Positions 51,404 to 60,827 of a DNA stretch of 64,000 nt are shown here, one piece after another. Numbering within the stretch: position 1 is the stretch's first letter; each line of letters begins with the position of its first letter. Both the position numbers and the translations under genes were made by a program. The notes under the pieces were generated by a model. That model saw only the letters and a list, made by a program, of their open reading frames with translations. It searched no databases and had not been told where the DNA came from. Source of the DNA: DATCLS01 sp035265325 (lineage in GTDB: Bacteria; Actinomycetota; Acidimicrobiia; Acidimicrobiales; VFJN01); NCBI GenBank assembly GCA_035265325.1, contig DATFOS010000150.1:5690-69689 (forward strand), written 5' to 3'.

Positions 51404-52894
51404 ATGCGCCTGGCCCAGCTGCTCGCTGCGCTGCCGGACGGCCTCGTGGCCGATGTGGTGCGGCCGGACGACGGAGGGCCCGCCAGCGGAGCCACCAGCG
51501 CCACCAGCGTCGACGTCACGGCCGTCACCCACGACACGCGCGCCGTCCGGCCGGGGGCGCTGTTCTGCTGCGTGCCCGGCACCCGGGTCGATGGCCACGA
51601 CCTGGCCCCCGCCGCGCTCGACGCCGGCGCGGTCGCCCTGCTGGTCGAACGCCCCCTCACGCTGCCCACCCCCCATGTGCACGCGCCCCAACTCGTGGTG
51701 CCCGACGTGCGGCGGGCGCTCGGGCCGGTGGCGGCGGCGTTCTGGGGGCTCCCATCGCACGAGTTGTACGTCGTGGGTGTGACAGGGACGGCGGGCAAGA
51801 CGACCGTGACGCACCTCGTGCAGGCCGTCCTCGACGCCGCCGGGCTGCCATGTGGCCTGGTCGGGACGCTCTCCGGCGCCCGCACCACCCCCGAGGCGAC
51901 CGAACTCCAGGAAGTCCTTGCGGCCGAGCGCGACGCCGGTCGCCAGGCCGTGGCGGTCGAGGTCTCGAGCCACGGGCTCGAGCTCCACCGGGTGGACGCG
52001 ACCCGCTTCGCCGTCGGGGTGTTCACCAACCTCAGCCAGGACCACCTCGACTTCCACCGGACCATGGACGCCTACTTCGCCGCCAAGGCCCGCCTCTTCA
52101 CCCCCGAGCTCACGGAGCGGGCGGTGATCTGCACGGACGACGAGTGGGGTGGGCGGATGGCCGAGGTCGCCACGGCGAACGGGGTCAGCGCCGTCCACAC
52201 CTACGGCATCGACGACGCTCACGACCTGGAGCTGCGTTCCGCCGGGACGAGCTTCACCTGGCGCGGCGAGCGGATCGACATGCGCCTGGCCGGCCGCTTC
52301 AACGTCCGCAACGCGCTGGCGGCGGCCGTCTCGGCCGAGCTGCTGGGCGTCCCGGTCCCGACCATCGCCAAGGGCTTGGCGGCGGCGCCGCCGGTGCGCG
52401 GGCGCTTCGAGCCGGTGGACGCCGGCCAGCCGTTCCCCGTCCTGGTCGACTACGCCCACAAGCCGGGCGCCCTCGAGCAGGTGCTCGGGACCGCCCGCGA
52501 GCTGGTGGGCGAGGGGGGCCGGGTGATCGTCGTGTTCGGCTGCGGCGGCGACCGCGACGCGGCGAAGCGGCCGGTCATGGGGGAGGTGGCGTCCCGTCTC
52601 GCCGACGACGTGGTGCTCACCAGCGACAATCCGCGGTCCGAGGACCCGCGTGCCATCATCTCCGACGTCCACAACGGCATCGCCCCCGGTGCCTCGGTCG
52701 TCGTCGAACCGGATCGCCGGCGCGCCATCGAGCGGGCGCTCGGCGGTGCCCGGCCGGCCGATGTCGTGCTGATCGCCGGCAAGGGGCACGAGACCACCCA
52801 GGTCATCGGCGAGCAGGTGATCCCCTTCGACGACCGGGCCGTCGCCATCGACGTCCTCGCCGGCGGCTGGCCCACAGGAGACAGCACGACGTGA
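51404..52894 (+). CDS. murE: UDP-MurNAc-tripeptide synthetase, meso-diaminopimelate type
   Basis: 496 residues, ATG 1 nt after the ftsI stop. Mur ligase: GTAGKTTVTHL P-loop, VSSHGLELHRV, TNLSQDHLDFH and LVDYAHKPGALEQV. The substrate motif DNPRSEDP marks addition of meso-diaminopimelate rather than lysine, so the wall should be of A1-gamma-like type. The gene ends overlapping mraY (GTGA). MurF, normally next, is missing here. Confidence 0.95.
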   Translation: MRLAQLLAALPDGLVADVVRPDDGGPASGATSATSVDVTAVTHDTRAVRPGALFCCVPGTRVDGHDLAPAALDAGAVALLVERPLTLPTPHVHAPQLVVPDVRRALGPVAAAFWGLPSHELYVVGVTGTAGKTTVTHLVQAVLDAAGLPCGLVGTLSGARTTPEATELQEVLAAERDAGRQAVAVEVSSHGLELHRVDATRFAVGVFTNLSQDHLDFHRTMDAYFAAKARLFTPELTERAVICTDDEWGGRMAEVATANGVSAVHTYGIDDAHDLELRSAGTSFTWRGERIDMRLAGRFNVRNALAAAVSAELLGVPVPTIAKGLAAAPPVRGRFEPVDAGQPFPVLVDYAHKPGALEQVLGTARELVGEGGRVIVVFGCGGDRDAAKRPVMGEVASRLADDVVLTSDNPRSEDPRAIISDVHNGIAPGASVVVEPDRRRAIERALGGARPADVVLIAGKGHETTQVIGEQVIPFDDRAVAIDVLAGGWPTGDSTT

Positions 52895-53922
52895 TCCCCC
52901 TGCTGATGGCCGGCGCCATCGGGTTGCTGATATCGCTGCTCGGGACCCGGTACCTCGTCGAGTGGTTGCGCGCGCACCGGGTCGGCCAGCCCATCCACGA
53001 CGACGTCCAGGCCCACTCCGCCAAGGCGGGGACGCCCACGATGGGCGGCGTGGCCATCGTTGTGGCGGCCGTCGGCGGCTACGGCGTGGCCCACTTCAGC
53101 GGCGGCCTGGTGTTCACGACCAGCGGCATGCTGGTGATGCTGACGATCGCCGCCGCCGGCGTCGTCGGTGCGCTCGACGACTGGATCAAGGTCAGCCATG
53201 CCCGCAACCTCGGCCTGAGCAGCCGGGCCAAGATGGGCGGGCTGCTCGTCGTGGCGGTCGGCTTCGCCGTCGCCGCCGTGACGTGGACCGACATCGAGAC
53301 CACCGTCTCCTTCACCCGCTGGAACGAGCCCGGGTGGGACATCGGCTCGCCCCTCTGGGTGTTCCTCGCCGTCGTGCTCATCGTCGGTACCACAAACGCA
53401 GTGAACCTCACCGACGGGCTCGACGGCCTGGCTGCCGGCTCCGCGCTCTACGCCTTCGGCGCCATGACCGTGATCGGGTTCTGGGCCTTCCGCCACCCGG
53501 ACGTCTACCGGGTGGAGGCTGCCCTCGACCTGGCCGTCGTCGCCGCCGCCATGGTGGGCGCCACCATGGGGTTCCTGTGGTGGAACGCCCCGCCGGCCCA
53601 GGTCTTCATGGGCGACACGGGCTCGCTGGCGCTCGGCGCCGGCCTCGCCGCGCTCTGCCTCACCCTCAACACGCAGCTGCTCCTGCCGATCGTCGGCGCG
53701 CTGTTCGTGTTCGAGACCGTGTCGGTGATCCTGCAGGTGGGCAGCTTCCGGCTGTTCCACCGGCGGGTCCTGCGCATGGCACCGATCCACCACCACTTCG
53801 AGCTGGGTGGTTGGCCGGAGACGACCGTGATCATCCGTTTCTGGCTGTTGGCCCTGATGTCGACGGCCGTGGCGCTCGGCCTCTACTACGCCGACTTCGT
53901 CTCCACGGGGGCACTCGATTGA
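52891..53922 (+). CDS. mraY: Phospho-MurNAc-pentapeptide transferase
   Basis: 343 residues, GTG start inside the murE stop with AGGAG 10 nt before. About ten membrane helices; signatures GTPTMGG, GALDDW, TNAVNLTDGLDGLAAG and FMGDTGSLALG carry the catalytic Asp residues, and APIHHHFELGGWPET is the HHH motif. Makes lipid I at the membrane. Ends overlapping murD (TTGA). Confidence 0.96.
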   Translation: MIPLLMAGAIGLLISLLGTRYLVEWLRAHRVGQPIHDDVQAHSAKAGTPTMGGVAIVVAAVGGYGVAHFSGGLVFTTSGMLVMLTIAAAGVVGALDDWIKVSHARNLGLSSRAKMGGLLVVAVGFAVAAVTWTDIETTVSFTRWNEPGWDIGSPLWVFLAVVLIVGTTNAVNLTDGLDGLAAGSALYAFGAMTVIGFWAFRHPDVYRVEAALDLAVVAAAMVGATMGFLWWNAPPAQVFMGDTGSLALGAGLAALCLTLNTQLLLPIVGALFVFETVSVILQVGSFRLFHRRVLRMAPIHHHFELGGWPETTVIIRFWLLALMSTAVALGLYYADFVSTGALD

Positions 53923-55295
53923 GCACGGAACCGCCCGAGGGGCCTCGGAACCCAGATGGCCCGCACCTGGTCCTGGGCCTGGGGGTAACCGGCCGGGCCG
54001 TGGCCCGCGCCCTGGTCACCCACGGGGAGGACGTCATCCTCGCCGACGACCGGCCCGGGGAGGACGCCCGGGCGTTCGCCGCCGAGCTGGGCGTCGACCT
54101 CGTCGCCTCGCCGGACGTCGACACGCTCGACGCCCTGGTCCGCATGGCCAGCGCCGTCGTCCCGGCGCCCGGCCTGCGAGCGCGCCACCCGCTGTTCGGG
54201 CTGGCGGGCCGCAGCGGCGTCCCGGTCCTCTCCGAGTTCGACCTGGCCGCCCGCTGGGACCAGCGCCCGGTGCTCGCCATCACCGGCACCGACGGCAAGA
54301 CGACGGTCACCACATTGGTGCGCGACATGCTCGTCGCCTCGGGGATCGAGGCCGAGGCCGTGGGCAATACCGAGGTCCCGCTGGTGGCGGCGATCGCGGG
54401 CCCGACCGTGGACGTGTTCGTCGTCGAGGCCTCGTCGTTCCGTCTCGAGCACTCGCGCCACTTCGCCCCCGACGTGGCCACCTGGCTGAACTTCGCCCCC
54501 GACCACCTCGACAGCCACCCCACGCTTGCGGCCTACGAGGCGGCCAAGGCCCGCATCTGGCGCGACCAGCGCCCCGAGCAGGTCGCGGTGGGCAACGCCG
54601 AGGACCCGATCGTCGCTCGCCACCTCGCCCGCGCCCCGGCCCGCCGGGTCGGCTTCGCCGCCGGCCAGCTGACGGGGGCTGTCGCGCCCGACGTCCGGGT
54701 CGTCGACGGCGTGCTCGTCGGCCCGGGTGGGGTCCCGGTCGTGGCGGTCGAGGACCTGCCCCGCCAGCTGCCCCACGACCTCTCCAACGCCCTGGCCGCC
54801 ATCGCCACGGCCATGTCCGGCGGCGCCACCGCCGAGGCCGCCGCCGGTGTGCTGCGGGCCTTCCACGGGCTGCCTCACCGGGTCGCGTTCGTGTGCGAGA
54901 TCGACGGCGTCAGGTACTACGACGACTCCAAGGCGACGACACCGCACGCCGCCGTGGCCGGGGTGTCCGGCTTCGCCTCTGTCGTGATGATCAGCGGCGG
55001 CCGCGACAAGGGCCTCGACCTGCGTGGGCTCACCGAGGCCGCCGACCGGGTCCGGGCCGTCGTGGCGATCGGCGAGGCTGCGGGCCTGGTCGAGAAGGCG
55101 TTCGACGGCGTCCGCCCGGTGGTCCGGGCCGGCTCGATGGACGAGGCCGTCGCCACGGCGCGGCGCCTGGCCGAGCCCGGCGACGCCGTGGTCCTGGCGC
55201 CGGGGTGCGCCTCGTTCGACTGGTACCGCTCCTACGGCGAGCGCGGCGACGACTTCGCCCGCGCCGCACGCGAGGTGGGTGGGGTGCCGGCGTGA
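53919..55295 (+). CDS. murD: UDP-MurNAc-L-alanine:D-glutamate ligase
   Basis: 458 residues, TTG start overlapping the mraY stop by 4 nt. N-terminal LVLGLGVTGRAVARAL, P-loop TGTDGKTTVTTL, VVEASSFRLEH, LNFAPDHLDSH, and the C-terminal YYDDSKATTPHA with SGGRDKGLDL. Adds D-Glu in the cytoplasmic stage of wall synthesis. Normal length. Ends overlapping ftsW (GTGA). Confidence 0.96.
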   Translation: MSTEPPEGPRNPDGPHLVLGLGVTGRAVARALVTHGEDVILADDRPGEDARAFAAELGVDLVASPDVDTLDALVRMASAVVPAPGLRARHPLFGLAGRSGVPVLSEFDLAARWDQRPVLAITGTDGKTTVTTLVRDMLVASGIEAEAVGNTEVPLVAAIAGPTVDVFVVEASSFRLEHSRHFAPDVATWLNFAPDHLDSHPTLAAYEAAKARIWRDQRPEQVAVGNAEDPIVARHLARAPARRVGFAAGQLTGAVAPDVRVVDGVLVGPGGVPVVAVEDLPRQLPHDLSNALAAIATAMSGGATAEAAAGVLRAFHGLPHRVAFVCEIDGVRYYDDSKATTPHAAVAGVSGFASVVMISGGRDKGLDLRGLTEAADRVRAVVAIGEAAGLVEKAFDGVRPVVRAGSMDEAVATARRLAEPGDAVVLAPGCASFDWYRSYGERGDDFARAAREVGGVPA

Positions 55296-56491
55296 CGACG
55301 ACCACCGGGGACGACGTGGTGGCCGCCCGCGGCCGCCATCCGACGAGCCGGCGGCCCGAGCCGCAGGGCGGGCCGTCCGGCCTGTTCATGGCGTTGGCGT
55401 TCCTGGTGGCCGTGTTCAACCTGTTCGGCCTGGTCATGGTCATGTCGGCATCGTCGGTCGTCGCTCTCGACGACTACGGGTCGTCGTGGTACTTCGTGGT
55501 CCGCCAGGCGCTGTGGGCCGGCGTCGGGGCCGGCCTGATGATCCTCGTGGCCCGGGTCGACTACCGCCGCTTCCGCCGGTACGCCAACGCCCTGCTCCTG
55601 GGGGCGTTCGTCATGCTCGTCCTGGTCCTCGTGCCGGGCGTCGGGCAGGAGATCAACGGCGCCCAGCGGTGGATCGCCGCGGGCCCGCTCAGCTTCCAGC
55701 CGGCCGAGCTCGCCAAGTTCGCCCTGCTGGTGTGGATCGCCGACCTGCTGGCCCGGCGCTCGGCGCTGATGCACAACACCCGGGCCACCATCCGGCCGGT
55801 CCTGCTGGCGGTCGTCGCGGTGGCCACGCTCGTGATGCTCCAGCCCAACCTGGGCACGACGATGGTGCTGGCCTCGATCGCCCTGGCCCTGCTGTTCGTG
55901 GCCGGGGCGCCCCTGACCCGCCTGACCGCCTGGGGGCTCGCCGGCGCCGGCGTGGCCACGGTCCTCGCCATCGCCGAGCCGTACCGGCGGGCCCGCGTGC
56001 TCTCCTTCACGGACGTCTGGGCCGACCCCGACAACGCCGGGTACCAGGGCCTGCAGTCACTGGTCGGCCTGGCCTCGGGCGGCGCCGCCGGCACCGGCCT
56101 CGGCGCGAGCCGGGCCAAGTGGGGCTTCCTGCCCTATGCCCACACCGACTTCATCTTCGCCATCATCGGGGAGGAACTCGGGATGGTGGGCACCGTCCTC
56201 GTCGTCGGCCTGTTCGGGCTGCTCGGCATCATCGGCATCCGCATCGCCATGCACGCACCCGACCGCTTCGGCTTCCTCCTGGCGGTGGGCGTGACCTCCT
56301 GGTTCCTCGTGCAGGCCTTCGTCAACATCGGAGCAGTGATCGGCATCCTCCCCATCACCGGCGTCCCGCTGCCGTTCGTCAGCGCTGGCGGGTCGTCCCT
56401 CGTGTTCTCCATGGCGGCGGCGGGGTTGCTGCTGTCCGTGGCCCGGCGGGCGACCGACCGGCCGCGCTCGTTCACGCGGACGGCGTCGTGA
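55292..56491 (+). CDS. ftsW: Peptidoglycan glycosyltransferase FtsW
   Basis: 399 residues, GTG start in the murD stop. SEDS protein with ten helices: NGAQRWIAAGPLSFQPAELAKFALL is the conserved loop, LQPNLGTTMVL includes the catalytic-type Asp-free motif region, then HTDFIFAIIGEELG and GVPLPFVSAGGSS near the end. Polymerises lipid II at the septum with FtsI. Short charged cytoplasmic ends. Ends overlapping murG. Confidence 0.95.
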   Translation: MTTTTGDDVVAARGRHPTSRRPEPQGGPSGLFMALAFLVAVFNLFGLVMVMSASSVVALDDYGSSWYFVVRQALWAGVGAGLMILVARVDYRRFRRYANALLLGAFVMLVLVLVPGVGQEINGAQRWIAAGPLSFQPAELAKFALLVWIADLLARRSALMHNTRATIRPVLLAVVAVATLVMLQPNLGTTMVLASIALALLFVAGAPLTRLTAWGLAGAGVATVLAIAEPYRRARVLSFTDVWADPDNAGYQGLQSLVGLASGGAAGTGLGASRAKWGFLPYAHTDFIFAIIGEELGMVGTVLVVGLFGLLGIIGIRIAMHAPDRFGFLLAVGVTSWFLVQAFVNIGAVIGILPITGVPLPFVSAGGSSLVFSMAAAGLLLSVARRATDRPRSFTRTAS

Positions 56492-57621
56492 CCGGCCGCC
56501 ACACCAAGGGCGCCTGCTTCGCCCTGATCGCCGGCGGCGGCACGGCCGGCCACGTCCTGCCGGCGATCGCCATCGCCCAGGCCCTGGTCGACCGCGGCCA
56601 CCGGCCGACCTCGATCGAGATGGTCGGCAGCGACCGGGGGATCGAGGCGCGCCTGGTCCCGGCCGCCGGCTTCACGCTCACCCTGCTCCCCGGCCGTGGC
56701 ATCGAGCGGAAGGTCAGCCTGCAGAACATCGGCGCCCTGCTCGGGCTCCTGCGCGCGATGGGCCGGGCGTGGCTCCTGGTCGGGCGCAAGAAGCCGCGCG
56801 TCGTCGTGTCGGTGGGCGGCTACGCAAGCGTGCCGTGCGCCCTGGCGGCGGCGGTCCGGCGCATCCCCATCATCGTCGCCGAGTCGAACGCCGCCCCCGG
56901 CGCCGCCAACCGGCTGGTGGCCCGCTGGGCCAAGGCGTCCGCGGTCGGCTTCCCCGACACGCCGCTGCCGCGCGCCGTGGTCACCGGTAACCCGGTCCGG
57001 CCCGAGGTCCTCGCCATCGACCGCGCTCGCGACGCCGTCCCGGCCCGCACCAAGCTCGACGTCGAGCCCGGCCGGCGCCTCCTGCTGATCTTCGGCGGGT
57101 CGCTGGGGGCGCTGCGCATCAACCGGGCCGCGGTCGACGCCGCCGCCCGCTGGGCCGGACGGCGCGACCTGCACGTCCGCCACGTCGTGGGGGCGCGCGA
57201 CTGGGAGTTGATCACCGAGGCCGGCTCGCCCGTCCCGCCTGGGGCGCCGCTGCGTTACGAGGCGCTGGAGTACGACGACGACATGCCGACCTCGCTGGCC
57301 GCCGCCGACCTGGTGGTGTGCCGGTCGGGCGCCAGCACCAGCTTCGAGCTGCTGGCGGCCGGGCTGCCGGCCGTCCTCGTCCCGTCGCCCCACGTGACCG
57401 CCGACCACCAGACCGCCAACGCCCGCCACCTCGAGCGGGCCGGGGCGGCGGTGCTGGTCCCCGACGCCGAGCTGGACGGCGACCGCCTCGTGGCCGAGGT
57501 CGACGCCCTGCTGGCGAACCCGGCGCGCCTCGCCGCCATGGGCGCCGCCGCCCGCGCCGCGGCGCGCCCGGACGCCGCCGACGCCATCGCCGCCCTCGCC
57601 GAGGGGCACGCCCGTGGGTGA
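56488..57621 (+). CDS. murG: UDP-GlcNAc transferase making lipid II
   Basis: 377 residues, GTG start overlapping ftsW by 4 nt. N-domain loop AGGGTAGHVLPA, VSVGGYASVPCALAA, ESNAAPGAANR; C-domain FGGSLGALRIN, then VCRSGASTSFELLAAGLPAVLVPSPH and DHQTANA. Transfers GlcNAc to lipid I on the inner membrane face. Its last 8 nt overlap murC. Confidence 0.96.
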   Translation: MTGRHTKGACFALIAGGGTAGHVLPAIAIAQALVDRGHRPTSIEMVGSDRGIEARLVPAAGFTLTLLPGRGIERKVSLQNIGALLGLLRAMGRAWLLVGRKKPRVVVSVGGYASVPCALAAAVRRIPIIVAESNAAPGAANRLVARWAKASAVGFPDTPLPRAVVTGNPVRPEVLAIDRARDAVPARTKLDVEPGRRLLLIFGGSLGALRINRAAVDAAARWAGRRDLHVRHVVGARDWELITEAGSPVPPGAPLRYEALEYDDDMPTSLAAADLVVCRSGASTSFELLAAGLPAVLVPSPHVTADHQTANARHLERAGAAVLVPDAELDGDRLVAEVDALLANPARLAAMGAAARAAARPDAADAIAALAEGHARG

Positions 57622-59071
57622 GCCGGTCGGTGTCGCGCGGCCGGCCGGGGCACCCGCGCTCGACCTGTCGGCGCCGCGCCGCGTCCACGTGACGAACGTG
57701 GGCGGGGCCGGCATGAGCGCGGTCGCCACCTTGCTCGCCGAGTCCGGCCACACGGTGTCCGGCCACGACCCCGCGGCGACCACGCCGTTCGTCGGGCCGC
57801 TGTTGGCGCTCGGCATCGACGTGGTGACGGGGCCGGACCGCACGCCGTTCGCCGCCCACGCGTCCGCCGGCCCCGTCGACGCGGTCGTGGTCTCGACCGC
57901 CACCCCGGACGACGACCCGGACGTGGTGGCGGCGCGCGACCGCGGCGTCCCCGTCCTGCACCGCTCGGCCGCCCTCGGCGCCCTGTGCGCCCCGCGCCGC
58001 GCCGTCGCCGTGGCCGGCACGCACGGCAAGACGACGACGTCCGCCCTCCTCGCCACGGTGCTGGCCGGCACGGGCCGCGCCCCCGGCTGGGTGGTGGGCG
58101 CCGCCATCCCCGGGTTGGGCCGCAGCTCCACCTGGGGCGGCGACGGGCCGCTCGTCGTCGAGGCCGACGAGAGCGACGGCACGTTCCTCGCCCTCGGCGC
58201 CGACGCCGCCATCGTCACCAACGTCGAGCCCGACCACCTCGAGCACTGGGGCGGCGTCGAGGGGCTGCGCGGGGCGTTCGAGCGCTTCGTGGCCGCCCTG
58301 CCCGGGCCGGCCGTGCTGTGCGTCGACGACCCCGGCGCCGCCGCCCTGGTCGCCTCCGCCAAGGAGCCCGTCACCTACGGGCGCGCCGAGGGCGCCGCCT
58401 ACCGCGTCACCGACGTCACCCCGGCCGGCACCGGCGTCGGCTTCACGCTCGCCCACGCCGGCGAGACGTTCGCCGTGGCGCTGCCGGCCGCCCCCGGCGC
58501 CCACAACGCCCTCAACGCCACCGCCGCCCTGGCCCTGGCACACGAGCTGGGCGTCCCGCTGGCCGACGGCGTCGCCGCGCTCGCGACCTTCGCCGGCGTG
58601 GCGCGCCGGTTCGAGCACCGCGGCGAGGCCGCCGGGGTCACGCTCGTCGACAGCTACGACCACCTGCCCAGCGAGGTGGCCGCCGCCCTGGCCGCGGCGA
58701 CGGCCGGTCCCTGGACGCGCGTGGTCTGCGTCTTCCAGCCCCACCGCTACAGCCGGACCGAGGCACTGTGGCGCGACTTCGGACACGCCTTCGTGGACGC
58801 CGACCGCCTCGCCATCACCGACGTCTACGCCGCCGGGGAGGCCCCGCGTCCAGGGGTGACCGGCAAGCTGCTGATCGACGCCGTCCTGGACGCCCACCCG
58901 TGGGCCGAGGTCGCCTACCTGCCGTCGCTGGACGACGTCCTGGTGTGGCTGCGCGCCACGCTCCGCCCCGGCGACCTGTGCCTGACGCTCGGCGCCGGCG
59001 ACCTGACCTCGCTGCCACCGCGCATCCTGGAGATGCTCGAGGCCCGGGCCGGGACCGGAGGGACCGGGTGA
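57614..59071 (+). CDS. murC: UDP-MurNAc:L-alanine ligase
   Basis: 485 residues, GTG at 57614. VHVTNVGGAGMSAVATLL, then P-loop AGTHGKTTTSALLATVL, EADESDGTFLAL, TNVEPDHLEHWG, FAGVARRFEHRGEAAGVTLVDSYDHLPSE and FQPHRYSRTEAL. First amino acid addition of the stem peptide. The spelling SYDHLPSEV replaces the more usual DYAHHPTEI, a variation worth noting near the binding site but with the key His retained. Confidence 0.95.
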   Translation: MGEPVGVARPAGAPALDLSAPRRVHVTNVGGAGMSAVATLLAESGHTVSGHDPAATTPFVGPLLALGIDVVTGPDRTPFAAHASAGPVDAVVVSTATPDDDPDVVAARDRGVPVLHRSAALGALCAPRRAVAVAGTHGKTTTSALLATVLAGTGRAPGWVVGAAIPGLGRSSTWGGDGPLVVEADESDGTFLALGADAAIVTNVEPDHLEHWGGVEGLRGAFERFVAALPGPAVLCVDDPGAAALVASAKEPVTYGRAEGAAYRVTDVTPAGTGVGFTLAHAGETFAVALPAAPGAHNALNATAALALAHELGVPLADGVAALATFAGVARRFEHRGEAAGVTLVDSYDHLPSEVAAALAAATAGPWTRVVCVFQPHRYSRTEALWRDFGHAFVDADRLAITDVYAAGEAPRPGVTGKLLIDAVLDAHPWAEVAYLPSLDDVLVWLRATLRPGDLCLTLGAGDLTSLPPRILEMLEARAGTGGTG

Positions 59072-60045
59072 GCGAGCGGCTGGACGAGGCTGCCGCCCTC
59101 CTCGGCCGGCGCGCCCGGCGGGACGTGTCGCTGGCGCCGCTCACCACCTACAAGGTGGGCGGGACTGCCGCGCTCATGGTCGAGGCCCGCCACGCCGACG
59201 ACCTCGCCCTCGTCGGCACCGCCGTGACGGCCACGGGTATCGATGTCCTCGTCGTGGGCAAAGGGTCGAACCTGCTGGTCGCCGACGCCGGCTTCCGCGG
59301 GATCGCCGTCGTCCTCGGTGAGGCCTTCGCCGACGTCGACGTCGACGGGGGCGCCGCCTCGGTGCGCGCCGGCGCCGCCGCCTTCCTGCCCCGCGTGGCC
59401 CGGGCCACCGTCACCGCCGGGCTCACCGGCTTCGAGTGGGCCGTGGGCGTCCCCGGCTCGGTCGGGGGCGCGGTCCGCATGAACGCCGGCGGCCACGGCT
59501 CCGACATGGCCGCCTCGCTCACGACGATCACGCTCGTCGACCTGGCCGACGGCGGCGCGGGGGAGCGGGCGGTGGCCGCCGCCGACCTGGCGCTCGGCTA
59601 TCGCACCTCGAACGTCGCCCCCGCTCACGTCGTCACGTCCGCGGCGCTGGCCCTGGCGCCGGGCGACCCGGCCGCCGGCAAGGCGACGCTCGCGGAGATC
59701 GTGGCCTGGCGGCGGACGCACCAGCCCGGAGGCCACAACGCCGGGTCGGTGTTCACGAACCCGGCGGGGGACTCGGCGGGCCGGCTCATCGACGTCGCCG
59801 GCGCCAAGGGCCTCCGGGTCGGGACCGCCGAGGTCTCGCCGAAGCACGCCAACTTCATCCAGGCGGACGACGACGGCTCGGCCGACGACGTCGTGGCGCT
59901 CATGGCGGAGGTCCGCCGGCGGGTCGCCGCCGAGGCCGGCGTCGAGCTGCACGCCGAGACCCGCCTGGTCGGCTTCACCCCGGAGGCCGTCGCCGCCGCC
60001 GGCGCCGACCCCACCCCGGCCCACACCACAGGGAGGACAGGATGA
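59068..60045 (+). CDS. murB: UDP-N-acetylenolpyruvylglucosamine reductase
   Basis: 325 residues, GTG overlapping the murC stop by 4 nt. TTYKVGGTAALMVEA, VGKGSNLLVADAGFRG, GVPGSVGGAVRMNAGG, and GSVFTNP with the catalytic Ser, then DVAGAKGLRVGTAEVSPKHANFI and a C-terminal Glu in HAETRLVGF. FAD-dependent formation of UDP-MurNAc. Its presence inside dcw beside murC and ftsQ is usual. Ends overlapping ftsQ (ATGA). Confidence 0.96.
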   Translation: MSERLDEAAALLGRRARRDVSLAPLTTYKVGGTAALMVEARHADDLALVGTAVTATGIDVLVVGKGSNLLVADAGFRGIAVVLGEAFADVDVDGGAASVRAGAAAFLPRVARATVTAGLTGFEWAVGVPGSVGGAVRMNAGGHGSDMAASLTTITLVDLADGGAGERAVAAADLALGYRTSNVAPAHVVTSAALALAPGDPAAGKATLAEIVAWRRTHQPGGHNAGSVFTNPAGDSAGRLIDVAGAKGLRVGTAEVSPKHANFIQADDDGSADDVVALMAEVRRRVAAEAGVELHAETRLVGFTPEAVAAAGADPTPAHTTGRTG

Positions 60046-60827
60046 CCGTAATCACCGGCCCGCACGCCGCCGTCGTCGTCCACCCCCGGATCCGCTCCCG
60101 CCGGATGGAGGTCATTCGCGACGCCGGCCGGCGCCGTCTTCGCCGGGCGGTCGTGGTCGCCGGCCTGGCGTGCGCGCTGCTGGCGGCGGCGGCGGTCGTG
60201 CGCTCGCCGCTGCTCGACGTCGACGAGATCGCCACGACCGGCGGCGACCACACCAGCGCGGCGCAGGTCCGCCTGGCCGCCGGCATCGGCCGCGGGACCC
60301 CCATGGTGGGGCTCGACACCGACGCCGCCGAGGCCCGGGTCGAGGCCCTGCCGTGGGTGGCCGCCGCCACCGTCACCCGTTCGTGGCCGGGGACACTCCA
60401 CGTGACCATCGACGAGCGGGCCCCGGTGGCGGCCGTTCCCGTCGGCGACGCCCGCTGGGCCCAGGTCGACGCCGACGGCCGGGTGCTGGAGGTGGTCGCG
60501 GCGGAGCACGCCGGCCTCCCGGCCCTGAGCGGCATCGACGGCGCCCTCACGGCGGGCGACACGCTCCCGCGCGGCGCCGGCGACGCCCTCACCGTGCTGT
60601 CGACCCTGGTGGAGGCCATGCGCGGCGGCATCGTCGGCGTCTCGACCGATCTCGACGTGACGCTCGGCTACGGCGCGGTCGTGCGCTTCGGGTCGACGGC
60701 CGAGCTCGATGACAAGGTCGTGGCGTTGGAAACCGTGCTGGCCCGGGTGCAGCTCGACTGCCTCGCCGTGGTCGATCTGCGGGCACCTGGCTCTCCGGCC
60801 TTGACCCGCCACGAAGGGTGTTCGTAG
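60042..60827 (+). CDS. ftsQ: Cell division protein FtsQ
   Basis: 261 residues, ATG overlapping the murB stop, with GGGAGGACAGG before it. A basic cytoplasmic end, one helix (AVVVAGLACALLAAAAVV), a POTRA domain (LLDVDEIATTGGDHTSAAQVRLAAGI) and a beta domain (PWVAAATVTRSWPGTLHVTIDERAPVA). Scaffold binding FtsL/FtsI/FtsW. Last gene of the overlapping chain; a 266-bp gap follows. Confidence 0.93.
   Translation: MTVITGPHAAVVVHPRIRSRRMEVIRDAGRRRLRRAVVVAGLACALLAAAAVVRSPLLDVDEIATTGGDHTSAAQVRLAAGIGRGTPMVGLDTDAAEARVEALPWVAAATVTRSWPGTLHVTIDERAPVAAVPVGDARWAQVDADGRVLEVVAAEHAGLPALSGIDGALTAGDTLPRGAGDALTVLSTLVEAMRGGIVGVSTDLDVTLGYGAVVRFGSTAELDDKVVALETVLARVQLDCLAVVDLRAPGSPALTRHEGCS

Noticed and set aside
46498..52065. 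1855-residue open frame on the minus strand under rsmH-ftsL-ftsI-murE
   Set aside because: Mirror of well-conserved genes; no recognisable domain and no plausible start context.
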